The notes below the pieces were generated by a model that was not told the origin of the DNA, searched no databases, and was given only the letters and a program-made list of their open reading frames with translations. This document shows, in pieces, positions 22,636-58,572 of a stretch of 64,000 nt of DNA (position 1 is its first letter; every line of letters starts with the position of its first letter). The position numbers and the translations under genes are program-made. Source of the DNA: Euleptes europaea (taxonomy: Eukaryota; Chordata; Lepidosauria; Squamata; Sphaerodactylidae); the NCBI RefSeq assembly GCF_029931775.1, contig NC_079312.1, forward strand, positions 132,355,872 to 132,419,871. Direction: 5' to 3'.

Positions 22636-23000
22636 GTGTGCACATACTTGCAGAAGGGGGAGGTCTTGCAACTTTAGATGCATCTTGTGGTGGCTCCATA
22701 CTAGCACGGTTTAGCATAATTACCATCCTTTTTACATTTATTTATTTAAAAACATTTCTAGCCGCTGGTTCTTGTGGGTTATCCGGGCTGTGTAACCGTG
22801 GTCTTGGTATTTTTTTTTTTACACAGCCCGGATAACCCACAAGAACCAATGAACTCTGACCGTAAAAGCCTCCGACAATATTTCTAGCTGCCTTTCTCCC
22901 TTGCAGAACTCAAGGTGGCGTATAATATAAATAAGACATAAAAAAAACACACAAACCACAATTATAAAACCCATACAAAGTCACAATTTCAAAACTCCTC
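22636..23000. repeat. Local duplication, unit B (with nested palindrome)
   Basis: This is the second copy of the block at 20454-20705. It runs from GCACATACTTGCAGAAGGGG near 22636 to CACAATTTCAAAACTC near 22995, interrupted at about 22766-22875 by a palindromic insertion. Confidence 0.8.
22752..22887. mobile_element. Palindromic Penelope-type insertion, copy 2 (short)
   Basis: The body is about 22766-22874. Arms of about 27 bp are perfectly inverted: GGTTCTTGTGGGTTATCCGG at 22767 and its reverse ending at 22847, separated by a T run. The right side extends further (ATGAACTCTGACCGTAAAAG...CGACAAT). The flanks repeat as ATTTCTAGCCGCT / ATTTCTAGCTGCC. The hammerhead-like part is absent: the arms meet outside it. 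Confidence 0.75.
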
Positions 23001-23009
23001 CTCGCTGCC

Positions 23010-23431
23010 CCGCCTCCACGGGGGTACTCTGGGGCAGGCGGCTCCGCAGGATTTCACTTGGGAAAGCAAGCAGCCAATACGCCGCTGTCAGCCAAGAGCC
23101 GTTGTCTTCGGCCCTGGAAGGCGGGCAGCCGCAGCCTTGCGGGCCTGGCCCAGTTCGCCGTCGGGGGAGGGAGAGCGGGAGGCAGCCTTTGCCCAGGGCC
23201 GCTTTCCCAGCACCGCGACAGGAAAAGGGAAGCGCCTCCCGAAGGGTTGGGAACCGAGGCGGCGAGGCGCACTTCCTGGGTCACGTGACGCACCCGAAGA
23301 GGGGCAGTCGCTTCGCGCGTCCTTCAGTGCGTCACTGGTCAGGTGACGTGGGAAGCTCCTGACTAATGACAGCCAGCTCCGGGGTCAGGGCAGCAGCAGC
23401 CGAGAGTCCGGCGCTCACTGGCTCGTTAGAG
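23010..23431 (+). promoter_or_regulatory. PCYT2: PCYT2 CpG-island promoter
   Basis: Very GC- and CpG-rich, with no TATA box. It carries a perfect 10-bp palindromic E-box GTCACGTGAC at 23280-23289 (USF/TFE-type) and a TGACGT CRE-like half-site at 23344-23349. The coding start follows at 23432. The island continues into intron 1 to about 24020. Confidence 0.65.
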
Positions 23432-48715
<25,284 letters not shown>

Positions 48716-49725
48716 CATGGGGAGGAGGGCAGCAGAATCCTCCCCTCCTGGAGCTGCGAAATTTCTTAGAGGATAGGATACTGCTGCCAGCTGCAGCAAG
48801 GCCTGTGGTCGCAATTCTCCTGGCTTCCAGTGCACCAACTATGTTTGGGTATCCAGGATGCTGCTGCTACTTAGACCAGGCCAACTTCCCATGGGAAGAT
48901 TTTTAACATCACCCTCCTAATAACAGTTTTCAAATCCAATTAACAAAACACTGTGTGGTTTTACCTTCTGACATTGGAGCTGGGAAGTGGGGTCATCTCT
49001 GCTCACCTTCTTTTTGACTCTGTACCTTTTACAGCATCCCTCTAATTTCTGTCTGTCAGAGACAACTTGGAAACCTTTAAAGTTGTCCTTCCTGGCCTAG
49101 CTCATTGCCTATAAAGCACTGATGGGGTCCTAGAGTACTCACTGGAGTTAGGCCAGATGCCTGTGGGCTTGTACTGGGCACAAAGAGAGAAAGCAGTATA
49201 GGGTCAGTCCACTGCTGTTTCCACTGCCTCACATTGGGTACATTTCCAGTCTGTTACCATGGATGGAGCTTCGACAGCCCCAGGCTTCCCCATGGACAGA
49301 CTGATTCCTGACTGTTCTGCATGTTTGTTGATCAGGTTGTCAGCTAAGCAACAGAGGGATGGGACTACAGTGCTATATATTGCCACAGCATAATAGGTAT
49401 GGTATAAATGCTCTGGAGATCTCACTGAGGCTATAGCTGTTTCCTACTGCCCTGATACAGTGGGGGCCTCACAATCTTCCACACTGGCCTTGTGGTTCTT
49501 TCATAGTGGGGCTGAGATCAGCACGCTATCCATAATATTTAAATGCTTTGTATTACCAAGCTGGATGTCACTCGACTGAGGGCCCTTTCCTCTCACATTG
49601 CAGGGAGCACATTGGGTTACGTGTAAAGATCGGATTGTTGTTTTTCCTTTGGCAGGCTTTTTTTCCCTATCAATCTTGTGTATTTTAAGCAGTGGAAATT
49701 AATAAAATGTTAATAACTTGTGTGT
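48716..49725 (+). other. PCYT2: PCYT2 3' untranslated region
   Basis: About 1 kb from the TAG at 48713-48715 to AATAAA at 49701-49706, followed by a GTGTGTCAGT downstream element. No repeat was recognised inside. Confidence 0.7.
49701..49706 (+). promoter_or_regulatory. PCYT2: PCYT2 polyadenylation signal
   Basis: AATAAA is followed within 20 bases by a GT-rich element. It is the only good signal in the first kilobase after the stop codon. Confidence 0.7.
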
Positions 49726-51356
49726 CAGTAACGGTTATTAACCTGAGAAGGATTGAGAAGAGACCAATGCAACTTTTGGTCTAACCAGCTGAGCATGATG
49801 AGGGTTCCTAGGAAAGAGACCTGTGTGTATTTGTGATACATTAACTGGAGACTAGTTCTTCCACTTTCGTTTGGGTGTGTGTGTGAAATGTGGTGATGTT
49901 TCTTTGCCATGTCTGTGAGGCAGGTCTTTGCACTAATCCCCAGGTTATGTGACATCTCCTAAAGGAATTTGCAGTAATAACTGTCAGCACAGAAGGTCTT
50001 TACAGAGACAGTTTAATCTTTAAGATGAGTATGGAGGAATCTTTTAGGGATAACCTTTAATTCCCTTAGCAGAGAAAGAGAGAATCAACAAAAAAAGACC
50101 AGAGTCTGTTCTATGGGGAAGAGGGTTGGAGAGGAAAGGGTCATAATCTCAGGCCAAGCCTATAATGGCTGGAGTCTTAACAAGATCAGAATTTCCCAAT
50201 AATATTTTTTTAACTGCAGAGGAAACCAAATTTGTTTGCCACAGAGGTTATTTTTATTTATTTAATCTCAGAGTTGAAAGGGTCATCCAGTCCAACCTCT
50301 GTCATCACAGGATCTACAACTATTATATCTCTGATGAGCAGGTGTCCAATCGATACTTTAAAACCTCCAACAATGAAGAGTCGACCACCTGACGAAAGAG
50401 GCTGTTACAGTGTTGAACATACTGCACCATCAAAAAATTCTTCCTCAAATTTAAATGAAACATCCTTTGCTGTAGTTTATATCCATTAGTCTGACTCCTG
50501 TCATCCATTACAACTGAGAACATAGCCCTCCACTCTGCATGGCAACCCTTTAGGTATTGGAAGGTGGCAATCAGCTCACAAGCATTTCTTCTCCAATATA
50601 GAGATTCCCAGCTCTTCTCACAGGATATGGTCTCCAAACCCCTCATGAGCTTTCTTGCCCTAAACTGGACTTGTTCCAGTTTATTGACATCCTTCCTAAA
50701 CGGTGATGTCCAAAACTGAACACAATAGAATCATAGAGTTGGAAGGGACCACCAGGGTAATCTAGTCCAACCCGCTGCACAATGCAGGAAATTCACAACT
50801 ACCTCCCACCAGGGGAAGTCTATCCAAGGCCATGTACAGTGGCACCAATACCTCACTATACTTTTATTAATGCAGCCTAAAATCTCATTACCCTTTTTTA
50901 CCACTGCATCACACAGCTGGCTCATATTAAGCTTGTGGTCCACTAAAAACCCCAATCCTTTCCACTGGTCATTCTACCCAGCCAGGTTTCACCCATATAT
51001 TTATATAACTGATTTTATTGCCCAAATGCAACACTTTACTCTTGTCCCTATTAAACGTCATTTCATTTGTTTGGGCCCAATCCTCCATCCCATCCAAGTC
51101 CAGCTGCATCCTATTTCTATCACCCAAAGTATTAACTACCCCATCCAGTTTAGTATCTGCAAATCTGATGAGCCCATTCTGTATCCCCTCATCTAAGTCA
51201 TTTATAAAGATGCTAAACATAGCTGGGCCCAAAACAGAACCATGAGGCACCCCATTTGGCACATCCCTCTAGGTTGACGGGGAACCATGAACTATCATCC
51301 TTTGGGTACAATCTACCAATCAGGCCTTAATCCACCTAATAATAACAACAGGGTCT

Positions 51357-51954
51357 AGTCAATATAGGGTTGCCAGGTACCCTCTGGCAACGGGGGGTGG
51401 ATCTTGTGTGTGTGTGTGTAAAGTGCCTTCAAGTTGCAGCCGACTTATGGCGACCCCTTTTGGGGTTTTCATGGCAAGAGACTAACAGAGGTGGTTTGCC
51501 GGTGCCTTCCTCTGCACAGCAACCCTGGACTTCCTTGGCGGTCTCCCATCCATATATTAACCAGGGCTGACCCTGCTTAGCTTCTGAGATCTGACGAGAT
51601 CAGGCTCTTACCAGGCACAAATTCAGGCCTTGGCCTCGATGTCATCGGCGTGTTGACACTACATCTGGAAATGACGACATCACATCACAAACAACTTGGG
51701 AGATGCTCTGGTATTTGGGCAAAAACTCTATGGTTGAAGCTGTTATTACAACAGAGTTTTGCCCAAATTCCCATGTTGTTGTCAGCGTAATGATGTCACT
51801 TTCAGAAGTGTCGCCAACGTGCTGATGGTATCAAGGTCTAGACCTCAATTTGCGCCTTGTAAGACCCCTGCCAGCTGGCTGAATGCCACTGGGGAGGGGG
51901 CCCAAAGCAGGGGATCCCCTGCCTTGGCAGGGGTCTGGCAACCTTAAGTCCATA
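51357..51954. mobile_element. hAT-type fold-back MITE inside CR1
   Basis: The body is 51365-51946. It starts TAGGGTTGCCAGGTACC, ends CTGGCAACCTTA, and is flanked by AGTCAATA (51357-51364) and AGTCCATA (51947-51954), one mismatch. Its middle folds on itself: the GCACAAATTCAGGCCTTGGC side at 51615 opposes CAAGGTCTAGACCTCAATTT at 51832. It holds the 5S-SINE at 51400-51613. Confidence 0.75.
51400..51613 (-). mobile_element. 5S rRNA-derived SINE, nested in the hAT MITE
   Basis: Reversed copy of the SINE at 45124: a TGTGTGTGTGTAAAGTGCC tail, GGCAAGAGACTAACAGAGG body, and the 5S head reversed (GGTCTCCCATCC..., CTTCTGAGATCTGACGAGAT). The head is slightly 5' truncated. Confidence 0.85.
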
Positions 51955-52134
51955 TCTCACCAATTTCTCCACAAGAATGTAAGGGGCACCATATCAAAAA
52001 GTTTTACTCAAATCCAAACAGACCACATCCTGAGCATTCCCCTGATCTACCTAACTAGTAACTCTTATCAAAAAAAAATTTTAAATCAGATCAGTCTGAC
52101 ATGATTTATTCCTAAGAAAACTGTGCTGATATTT

Positions 52135-52660
52135 AACATAGAAACATAGATGTGAAAGATACCTCAAGGGTCATCTAACCCCTGCTCAACGCAGGACATT
52201 CACAACTACCTTCCCCCACTCTCCCCCTGGTGACCCTCCTCTACGTCCAGAGGAAGGCCAAAAACCTCCACGATCCCTGGCCAATCTGGTCTGGAAGAAA
52301 ATTCCTGACACCGAAATGGTGATTGGCATTAACCTGGGCAGGTAAGAAAAGGCCATGAGAGCTGAGTACTAACTCATCCCTTCCTGCCCTCCTTCTCACA
52401 CCGTGTCTCTGCAAATGTTCTCAAACAGATCCCTTAATAATTGTTCTAAAATATTTCCTAAAATTAATGTCAAACTAACCAGCCAATCATTTATTGGATC
52501 ATCTTTTTGCCTTTCTTAAAAATAGATGTTAGCTTTTTCCAATCCTGCAGTACCTCCCCCATTCTCCAAGAGTTTTCATAAATCTGAGAGAGGTTTCGAG
52601 ATGACATCTACTTACTCCTTCAACACCTAGGGGTTGTATCCCTTTCTTCACTGGCTGTCG
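52135..52660 (-). repeat. CR1-derived 3' region fragments
   Basis: CATAGAAACATAGATG...GGGTCATCTAACCCCTGCTC and the following CCTGGCCAATCTGGTCTGGA part are reversed CR1 3' material, also seen at 50720-50830. 52490-52620 is a further LINE-like non-coding stretch. Boundaries are unclear. Confidence 0.5.
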
Positions 52661-53429
52661 TCGTCACCCCCCCCCCCCCCGCCCCGCATCTGCTACTATC
52701 TCTTGGGGGTAGAAAGAGAGGCAATTTTGTTTTGAAAAGAATGGGCCGCGGGGAAAGGATTAAGCACCGTCTTCCCCCTTGCAACCACTTGTATCAAATT
52801 CAGAGTTCCCTCCCCTGCTGCAGTACTTTAGTGTAGGTAAAGTAAAAAAAGTAAGGCAATGGAGCACCCATCTGCATCTTATCGAGGTTGACCCAGACTG
52901 GGCACGTCTTCTTTCTTGAGAAAAGAAGTGAATTGCCAGCACTAGCCCTATGATACCCTGTAACCACCTAAAATTATCTTTGGAAAGTGACTGAGCTCAG
53001 CCTAGTGGCTAAGGGAGAAGGCCTTTTTGGAGTGCGTCCAGTGCCGTGCGTTCAGAAAATGTTATTCTTTCAAAAGGCAAATATTTGGAAGAAGTTGGGT
53101 AGAAATATGTGAACATATTATACACTTAGTTTAGAGAGTTCAGCTACTTCTGGTGGCTCAGCTGCTTCTCTTTGGCAAGTTTGCAAGTTGGAACGGAGAG
53201 TCAGAATGCACTGTTAGAATGCAGTGAGTGTTCCTTGTGTGGGACCGGGATTGTCCTCCCTATGATAGACTTAAGATGATACATCTACAAAGTTATGTGT
53301 ATTGTCAGGAAGCGTGCCTGTAACCAGAAGATTTGTGAAAGCATAATACTTGAGCTACCATATAAATGCATGTCACCTGTGTATATCAGGCATTACATCT
53401 TCCTACTTCTTTGGCTTGGTCTACAATGT
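52661..53429. other. Spacer downstream of PCYT2, no gene recognised
   Basis: A C run at 52668-52681 is followed by ordinary sequence. No open frame resembles neuropeptide B, the gene expected next by human synteny. Confidence 0.4.
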
Positions 53430-53646
53430 AATACAATTAGGGTTGCCAGGTCCTTCTTCGCCACCGGCAGGAGGTTTTTGGGGTGGAGTCTGAGGAGGGC
53501 AAGGTTTGAGGAGGGACTTCAATGCCATAGAGTCCAATTGCCAAAGTGGCCATTTTCTCCAGGTGAACTGATGTCTATCGGCTGGAAATCAGTTGTAATA
53601 GCAGATCTCCTGCTAGTACCTGGAGGTTGGCAACCCTAAATACAAT
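53430..53646. mobile_element. hAT-type MITE (TAGGGTTGCCA family), type copy
   Basis: The body is 53438-53638 (201 bp): TAGGGTTGCCAGGTCC... to ...CTGGAGGTTGGCAACCCTA. The exact 8-bp flank AATACAAT is at 53430-53437 and 53639-53646. This is the clearest evidence that the family makes 8-base duplications. Confidence 0.9.
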
Positions 53647-54027
53647 GAGGTAGTAATGTTCCCCATGAAAAAGCTCAATGTAAACAAAAATTAGCATATA
53701 AGGAGGAGTGCTAGTTTTCCACTTACAAGGACTTCTTAATGAGGGGATCTTTTTTTTTTAAAAAATGCATCCCTTGCCCAGAGTCTCAAGTGGTAAAATC
53801 CATCCTGCCACGCCACCTCATGCTGCTGCAATGTAAGCTTGGTCTGTAAAGGGCAGCCCTCCTGTATCAAAGACAGGCACACATAAGCCCATCCCAGCGA
53901 CATGCAGGTAATGCTATCTGGTGCATCCATGGATCATACACCTAGTTTGTGTACATGTTTAGAGCGTCCACTTATTTCAAAAAGGAGAAAAATGATCTCT
54001 GTTAGTTGGCTTGTGTTAAAGCAGGCC

Positions 54028-54246
54028 TTTTTCCCCTTCCCCCATCAAGTCACATTAGACTTATGGTGACCCCTGGTGGGGTTTTCAAGGCAAGAGATGT
54101 TCAGAGGTGGTTTGCCAATGCCTGCCTCTGCGTCACGCCCCTAGTATTCCTTGGAGGTCTCCCATCCAAATACTTGCCAGAGTCAACCCTGCTTAGTTTA
54201 TGAGATCTTACAAGATCAGGCTAGCCTGGGCTATCCAGGTCAGGGC
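54028..54246 (-). mobile_element. 5S rRNA-derived SINE, diverged
   Basis: Reversed copy with CAAGGCAAGAGATGTTCAGA, GGTCTCCCATCCAAATACTT and TTAGTTTATGAGATCTTACA. It ends CTATCCAGGTCAGGGC, so the 5S head is complete to its first bases. It is clearly older than the copy at 45124. Confidence 0.8.
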
Positions 54247-55927
54247 AAAGCAGGCTTAGATAGAATTAATTGAAAATCAATTATAGTAAGCCTAATGGTG
54301 GAACACAGGGCTGCCCAACTTACAGGCGGGACGTAGAGATCTCTACACTAGATCTCTACATAGAATGTTTTTGCTGCCAAGCCCATACTGACATGATCAA
54401 GGAACATCATCTCTCACAGTGCAACCTCACCCATGCTGAACAAAATGCAATAAACAGCCTCAAAAACAATCCAGACATCCTTATGAAATAAGCTGACAAA
54501 AAACAAGCCATTGTCATCATGGACAAATCAGACTACATTCAGGAAGCCAAAAGACAACTCTCCAATACCACTTTCTACAAACGACTACCCTTGGAACCCA
54601 CTCAGGAATACCAAAAAGAACTAAACAGGATTATGAAGGAATTACCAACTGACATACAGGAACAGATCTATATGGACACTCCACAAGAACTTAGACCAGT
54701 CAACATCTATCTTCTGCCCAAAATACACAAGACTAGTAACCCAGGACATCCTGTTTCTGAGGCATAGGCACCATCACTGTAGGGGTGTCTGGATAAATGA
54801 ACTCCATTCTCAGACTCTATGCCATCAATGTTCCCAGTTATGTGTTTGACACCACAGACCTCCTGAGAAAATACAACCTATTGACAATCTTCCAGGTAAC
54901 ACTATTTTGGCGACCATGGATGCTGAGTCTCTATACACTAACATCCCTCCACAAAGATGGACTAGAAGCCATCAGGAACACCATCTCTGACAGCACCACA
55001 CCTGACCTCACTACAAAGTTCTGCTAGTTTCTCCTCATTGGCAACTACTTCAGATTTGGTGATCATTTATTCATTCAGATCAATGGCACAGTGAAGGACA
55101 CCAAACATTTTCAATATGCCAACATTTTCTTGGCTGACCTAGACTAGCGTTCCCTCAGCTCCCATCAGTTAACTCCCCTATTGTACTTGCGATTCATTCA
55201 TGATATTTTTATCATCTGGACACGAGGAGAAGAAGCACTGGAGAAATTTTGCCAGATCTTCAGCAACTTCAACCCCACCATCAACCAAACATGAATCGAT
55301 CCTCACAAGAAGCACATTTTCTAGGAACCACTGTACAAATATACTATGGAAACTAACAAAAGAAAAAGTATAAAAAACACCTTATACAGGAAACCTAATG
55401 ATCAAAAAACATATCTACACACCTCCAGTCATCATCCTAAACACACCAAACAGTCCATTGTCTACAGCTCAGCTCTACGCTACATCTGCATCTGTTCCGA
55501 TCCCTCTGTCAGAGGTTCTCAACTGCAGGGTCTACAACAGATGGTTTAGAAATTACAATACCCGCCTGATGCAGTAAGGAAACAGATCAAAAAAGCCATA
55601 ATGATACCAAGGGATAACCTACTAAAAGACAGGCCCAAATGAAACAACAACAGAACACCTCTGATGGTCACATACTGCTCTCAGCTCGAACTGCTTCAAT
55701 GCATCATTGATGACCAGCAGCCTATGCTGGACAATGATGCTTTTCTCTCGCATGTATTGGGAGGCAAACCTTTTTCCTTATCTTAAATAACTTCTCACCC
55801 ACAATAATGCACTTCCTAACATGGACACAGGCTCTGGGACCAGGCCTGCAGCAAACCAAGATGTCAACTCTATCCCCATATTCACTCTGACAACACAATC
55901 ACCGGATGTAACGACACCAGCCATACT

Positions 55928-56188
55928 ATCTCAGGTTCATTGGTTCTCGTAGGTTATCCGGGCTGTGTGACCGTGGTCTTGGTATTTTCTTTCCTGACTT
56001 TTCGCCAGCAGCTGTGGCCGGCATCTTCAGAGGAGTAACACTGAGTTACTCCTCTGAAGATGCCGGCCACAGCTGCTGGCGAAACGTCAGGAAAGAAAAT
56101 ACCAAGACCACGGTTACACAGCCCGAATAACCTACGAGAACCAATGAACTCTGACCGTGAAAGCCTTCGACAATATCTCAGGTTCATT
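55928..56188. mobile_element. Palindromic Penelope-type insertion, copy 4, nested
   Basis: The body is 55942-56174, flanked by the exact 14-bp repeat ATCTCAGGTTCATT (55928-55941, 56175-56188). The left arm starts GGTTCTCGTAGG; the right arm is the complete one, ending CCTTCGACAAT. Hammerhead-like cores lie on - at about 55994-56035 and on + at about 56049-56090. The insertion splits the GIY-YIG end of the Penelope-like element. Confidence 0.87.
56049..56090 (+). ncRNA. Small hammerhead-like ribozyme motif
   Basis: TCCTCTGAAGATGCCGGCCA, then GCTGGCGAAAC-GTC-AGGA. It has the same core, stem II closure and TCCT/AGGA stem I as at 9739, with the stem II loop changed (CCGGCC), which keeps GCC/GGC pairing. 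Confidence 0.55.
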
Positions 56189-56387
56189 TACTTGTTCATC
56201 TTCCAACGTTATATACGCCGTCAAGTGTCAGCAATGTCCTTCCACTCTTGGCATCAGACAAACAGGTCAGTCCCTACGCAAAAGAATAAACGGGCATAAA
56301 TCTGACACTAAAAATATCACAACATCATGCAACAATGTCAGGCTTTAATTTCATCACCAGCAACTGGCCCAATAGTCATGTAGACAC

Positions 56388-56576
56388 AGAGATTCCAACC
56401 TTCAGGCAGCGCTTGGAGATCTCCTAGAATTACAGTTTATTTACAGACTGCAGAGATCAGTTCCCCTGGAGAAAATGGCAGCTTTGGAGTATGAACTCTA
56501 TGGCATTATCCTGATGAGGTCCCTCCCTTCCCCATCTCTTCCCGGGCTCCCCCCTCAAATATCCAGAAATGTCCTA
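56388..56576. mobile_element. hAT-type MITE fragment, diverged
   Basis: The sequence GGAGATCTCC...CCCTGGAGAAAATGGCAGCT...CTCTATGGCATT is the interior of the TAGGGTTGCCA family. The ends are too decayed to fix duplications. Confidence 0.6.
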
Positions 56577-56579
56577 ATT

Positions 56580-58329
56580 CGGTGTTGATAACCCCATGAC
56601 ACAGGACAGACCCTCGTTTGCTTTCCTAGTAAAATGCTGTCTTCTTTCACTAGCTGTCAACCGAGTTCTATGCCTCTTGCCTTCAGCTGACAAAGTGGCA
56701 CTTATGCCCTGAAACTTCCCTCCGTCTGAGCTTTTTTCATTTGTTTTTAATCTTGATCTTGTTACCATTTTGTTGAATTAATTTCTCTGAAATTTGAGAC
56801 TCCTTAGGGCCCTGCTTGCTGCTGCAAAGTGAGAGATTTGGAAAGGGTTTGTCATCCAACGCAAGCAGCTCAGCCTAAAGTGGCAAATCAACCCCAGGCT
56901 GTGCATTTCCAATGGTTATTAAAAATGTCAGACTTACTTAATTTCTGCCCTCCCTGCCGCTTAGCAGCCTGGATTTGGAACTTGCAGTGCCTGGCAGAGC
57001 CAGTTACTCACATACCCTTATTGCTGTTTCTCATCCCAAACCCTTTTGCATTTTACATTATTCTGCATTCCAAGTGCCTCTGGGTCCCTTCCCTTTTTGT
57101 GCTGGTGTTTGCTGACAGGTTGCTTCTCCCTTGGGGAATGAGAGAGGGGAGTAATGAACTCGAAGTCAGATTAGGGGAAAGGTTCATGAATTTCAAATTG
57201 ACGCTGTTTACTTTTCCTACCTCAATAAACCCTTTCAAGCCTGGAGTCATCACTTACTTTTAGAGAACAACCTTGGCTCCATCAAACTAAGAGTCTGTTT
57301 CCTGGCTTTATATCCTCCTGTCCCTGTGGTCAGCTTTAAGCCCTGTACTAGATTAATATTTCCCTCATCTTCAAACAGTTTCTAGTGATCTAATGTAAAA
57401 GATATTAAGCAATTGTAGGCCTCGTAGTCTGCTCATTAGGATATTTGTCACAGAGTTGGATATGATTGGATACTGCCCATGTACACAGAGATTACAACTC
57501 ATTGTAACTTCTGTTCTGCTCACAGCTGGAACCTGGCCTAGGGTTGCCAGAAGGCTTCAACAAAAATACTGGGCACGCTTGATTTATTTATTTTATTTAC
57601 TTTATTTATAGCCTGCCTTTTGCACTGAGACTGGATTACAGAAGAACAGTTATTTTGGTCCCACTTTTGAGTAAAGTCACCAGTTGTGATTAGTTTAATT
57701 TTCTAAGCCTTACTTATTCCATAAACATTTCAAGATTTTACACTGAAATTATGGCATCTAGATATAACAACTGAAGTTTATTTAAATACAGGCGTTTGAA
57801 TTTAGGGAGACAGGACTGAGATGGAAAACAAATAACGATTAAAACTACCCTATATTGTTTGAAGATTTTCTACATTGCATCTCCCATGAATCTGAGCAAT
57901 GTGTAATTACATAGGAGATTTTTATATTTTGCATATAGTGTTATGGTTCTCCTGTTTTGAATTCTCCCTCTTTTTATGTACATGTAGAGCAATTAAAGAT
58001 GCTTGGATTTCATATAACAACAATTTCAGCATTATTTCATTTCTAGAAAAGTTAATATTTTCAGCTCTTTAAAAAGTTGTAAATTGCTAGGAATCGGTCT
58101 GTTCATTGCTGCTGGTTGCTGCCAGGACGTGCTGTTTGTGCTGCAGTGCTACCTGGAAAAGAAGCCCTTACCCACACTACAGACTTATGCTGTCTTGTAG
58201 CAGTTGTCTGTCTTCCCAGGTACCATAAAAACTGCAGTTTTGTGAGAGGTAGGTTGTGTGGGGAAGTTCTAGGGATCTCAAAAAGGGAGTTTGCACTCCA
58301 TTAAGAAGCCACAACAGATGGAGTAACTA
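56580..58329. other. Spacer, no gene recognised
   Basis: The longest frame (56829-57263, + strand) has no family signature and AT-typical composition; I do not call it. A LINE-tail-like TTTATTTATTTTATTTACTT lies at about 57580-57610. Confidence 0.4.
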
Positions 58330-58330
58330 G

Positions 58331-58450
58331 TAGGGTTGCCAACCCCCAGGTGGTGACTGAAGATCTCCCGGAATTACAACTGATTTCCAGGCTACAGAGA
58401 TTACTTCTCCTGGAGAAAATGGCTGGTTTGGAAGCTGGACTCTATAATGT
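58331..58450. mobile_element. hAT-type MITE, right half missing
   Basis: TAGGGTTGCCAACCCCCAGG starts at 58331, and the family interior can be followed to GGACTCTATAATG. The rest is replaced by unrelated sequence. Confidence 0.65.
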
Positions 58451-58513
58451 TTATATATATCATACTGACCCATGGCATGACATCACATCACAACATTTAT
58501 TAGGCAGACTATG

Positions 58514-58572
58514 TTTATGGAGTGGTTTGCCACAGTCTTCCTCAGTGGTCTCCCATCCAAGTACTGGCCAGG
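58514..58572 (-). mobile_element. 5S-SINE fragment abutting the Ty3/gypsy copy
   Basis: GAGTGGTTTGCCACAGTCTT with GTCTCCCATCCAAGTACTGG is the centre of the 5S-SINE, cut exactly where the gypsy sequence begins. Confidence 0.6.

Larger units (their letters stand above)
50240..52135 (-). mobile_element. CR1 LINE, degraded and twice interrupted
   Basis: On the - strand, in order: QHSFLRNKSCQTDLI (about 52120-52080), WRNWxxxEKLVRYGL (about 51960), then after the nested MITE RWIKA, NGVPHGSVLGPAMFSIFIND (about 51255), FADTKLDGVVNTLGD (about 51165), EMTFNRDKSKVLHLGNK (about 51060), and GFLVDHKLNMSQLCDAVVKK with ILGCINKSI (about 50950-50870). This is CR1 reverse transcriptase and thumb. A CR1-type 3' piece (50720-50830) is inserted in it, and 51365-51946 is the hAT MITE. 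It is dead. Confidence 0.85.
54290..56385 (+). mobile_element. Penelope-like retroelement with GIY-YIG region (degraded)
   Basis: Recognisable blocks on +: NLTHAEQNAINSLKNNPDIL (about 54425), then the Penelope RT start IVIMDKSDYIQEAKRQLS (about 54510), RPVNIYLLPKIHKT (about 54690), NSILRLYAINVPSYVFDTTD (about 54800), a region around 55190-55330 with FIHDIFIIWTRGEE, LYRKPNDQKTYLHTSSHHPK (about 55380), and the GIY-YIG endonuclease-like end SNVIYAVKCQQCPS with RQTGQSLRKRINGHKSD (about 56200-56320). The YAVKCQQCP/RQTGQSL pattern is characteristic of Penelope GIY-YIG domains. The copy is broken in several places and interrupted at 55942-56174 by a palindromic insertion. Confidence 0.85.

Noticed and set aside
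54290-56385. First taken for an LTR or L1 element
   Set aside because: The LLPKIHK-type RT and the terminal GIY-YIG-like motif fit Penelope-like elements. No LTR, A tail or L1 endonuclease was found.
56829-57263. 144-aa + strand frame as a possible neuropeptide or other host gene
   Set aside because: It has no signal peptide, no WYK motif, no splice-linked exons and no recognised domain.
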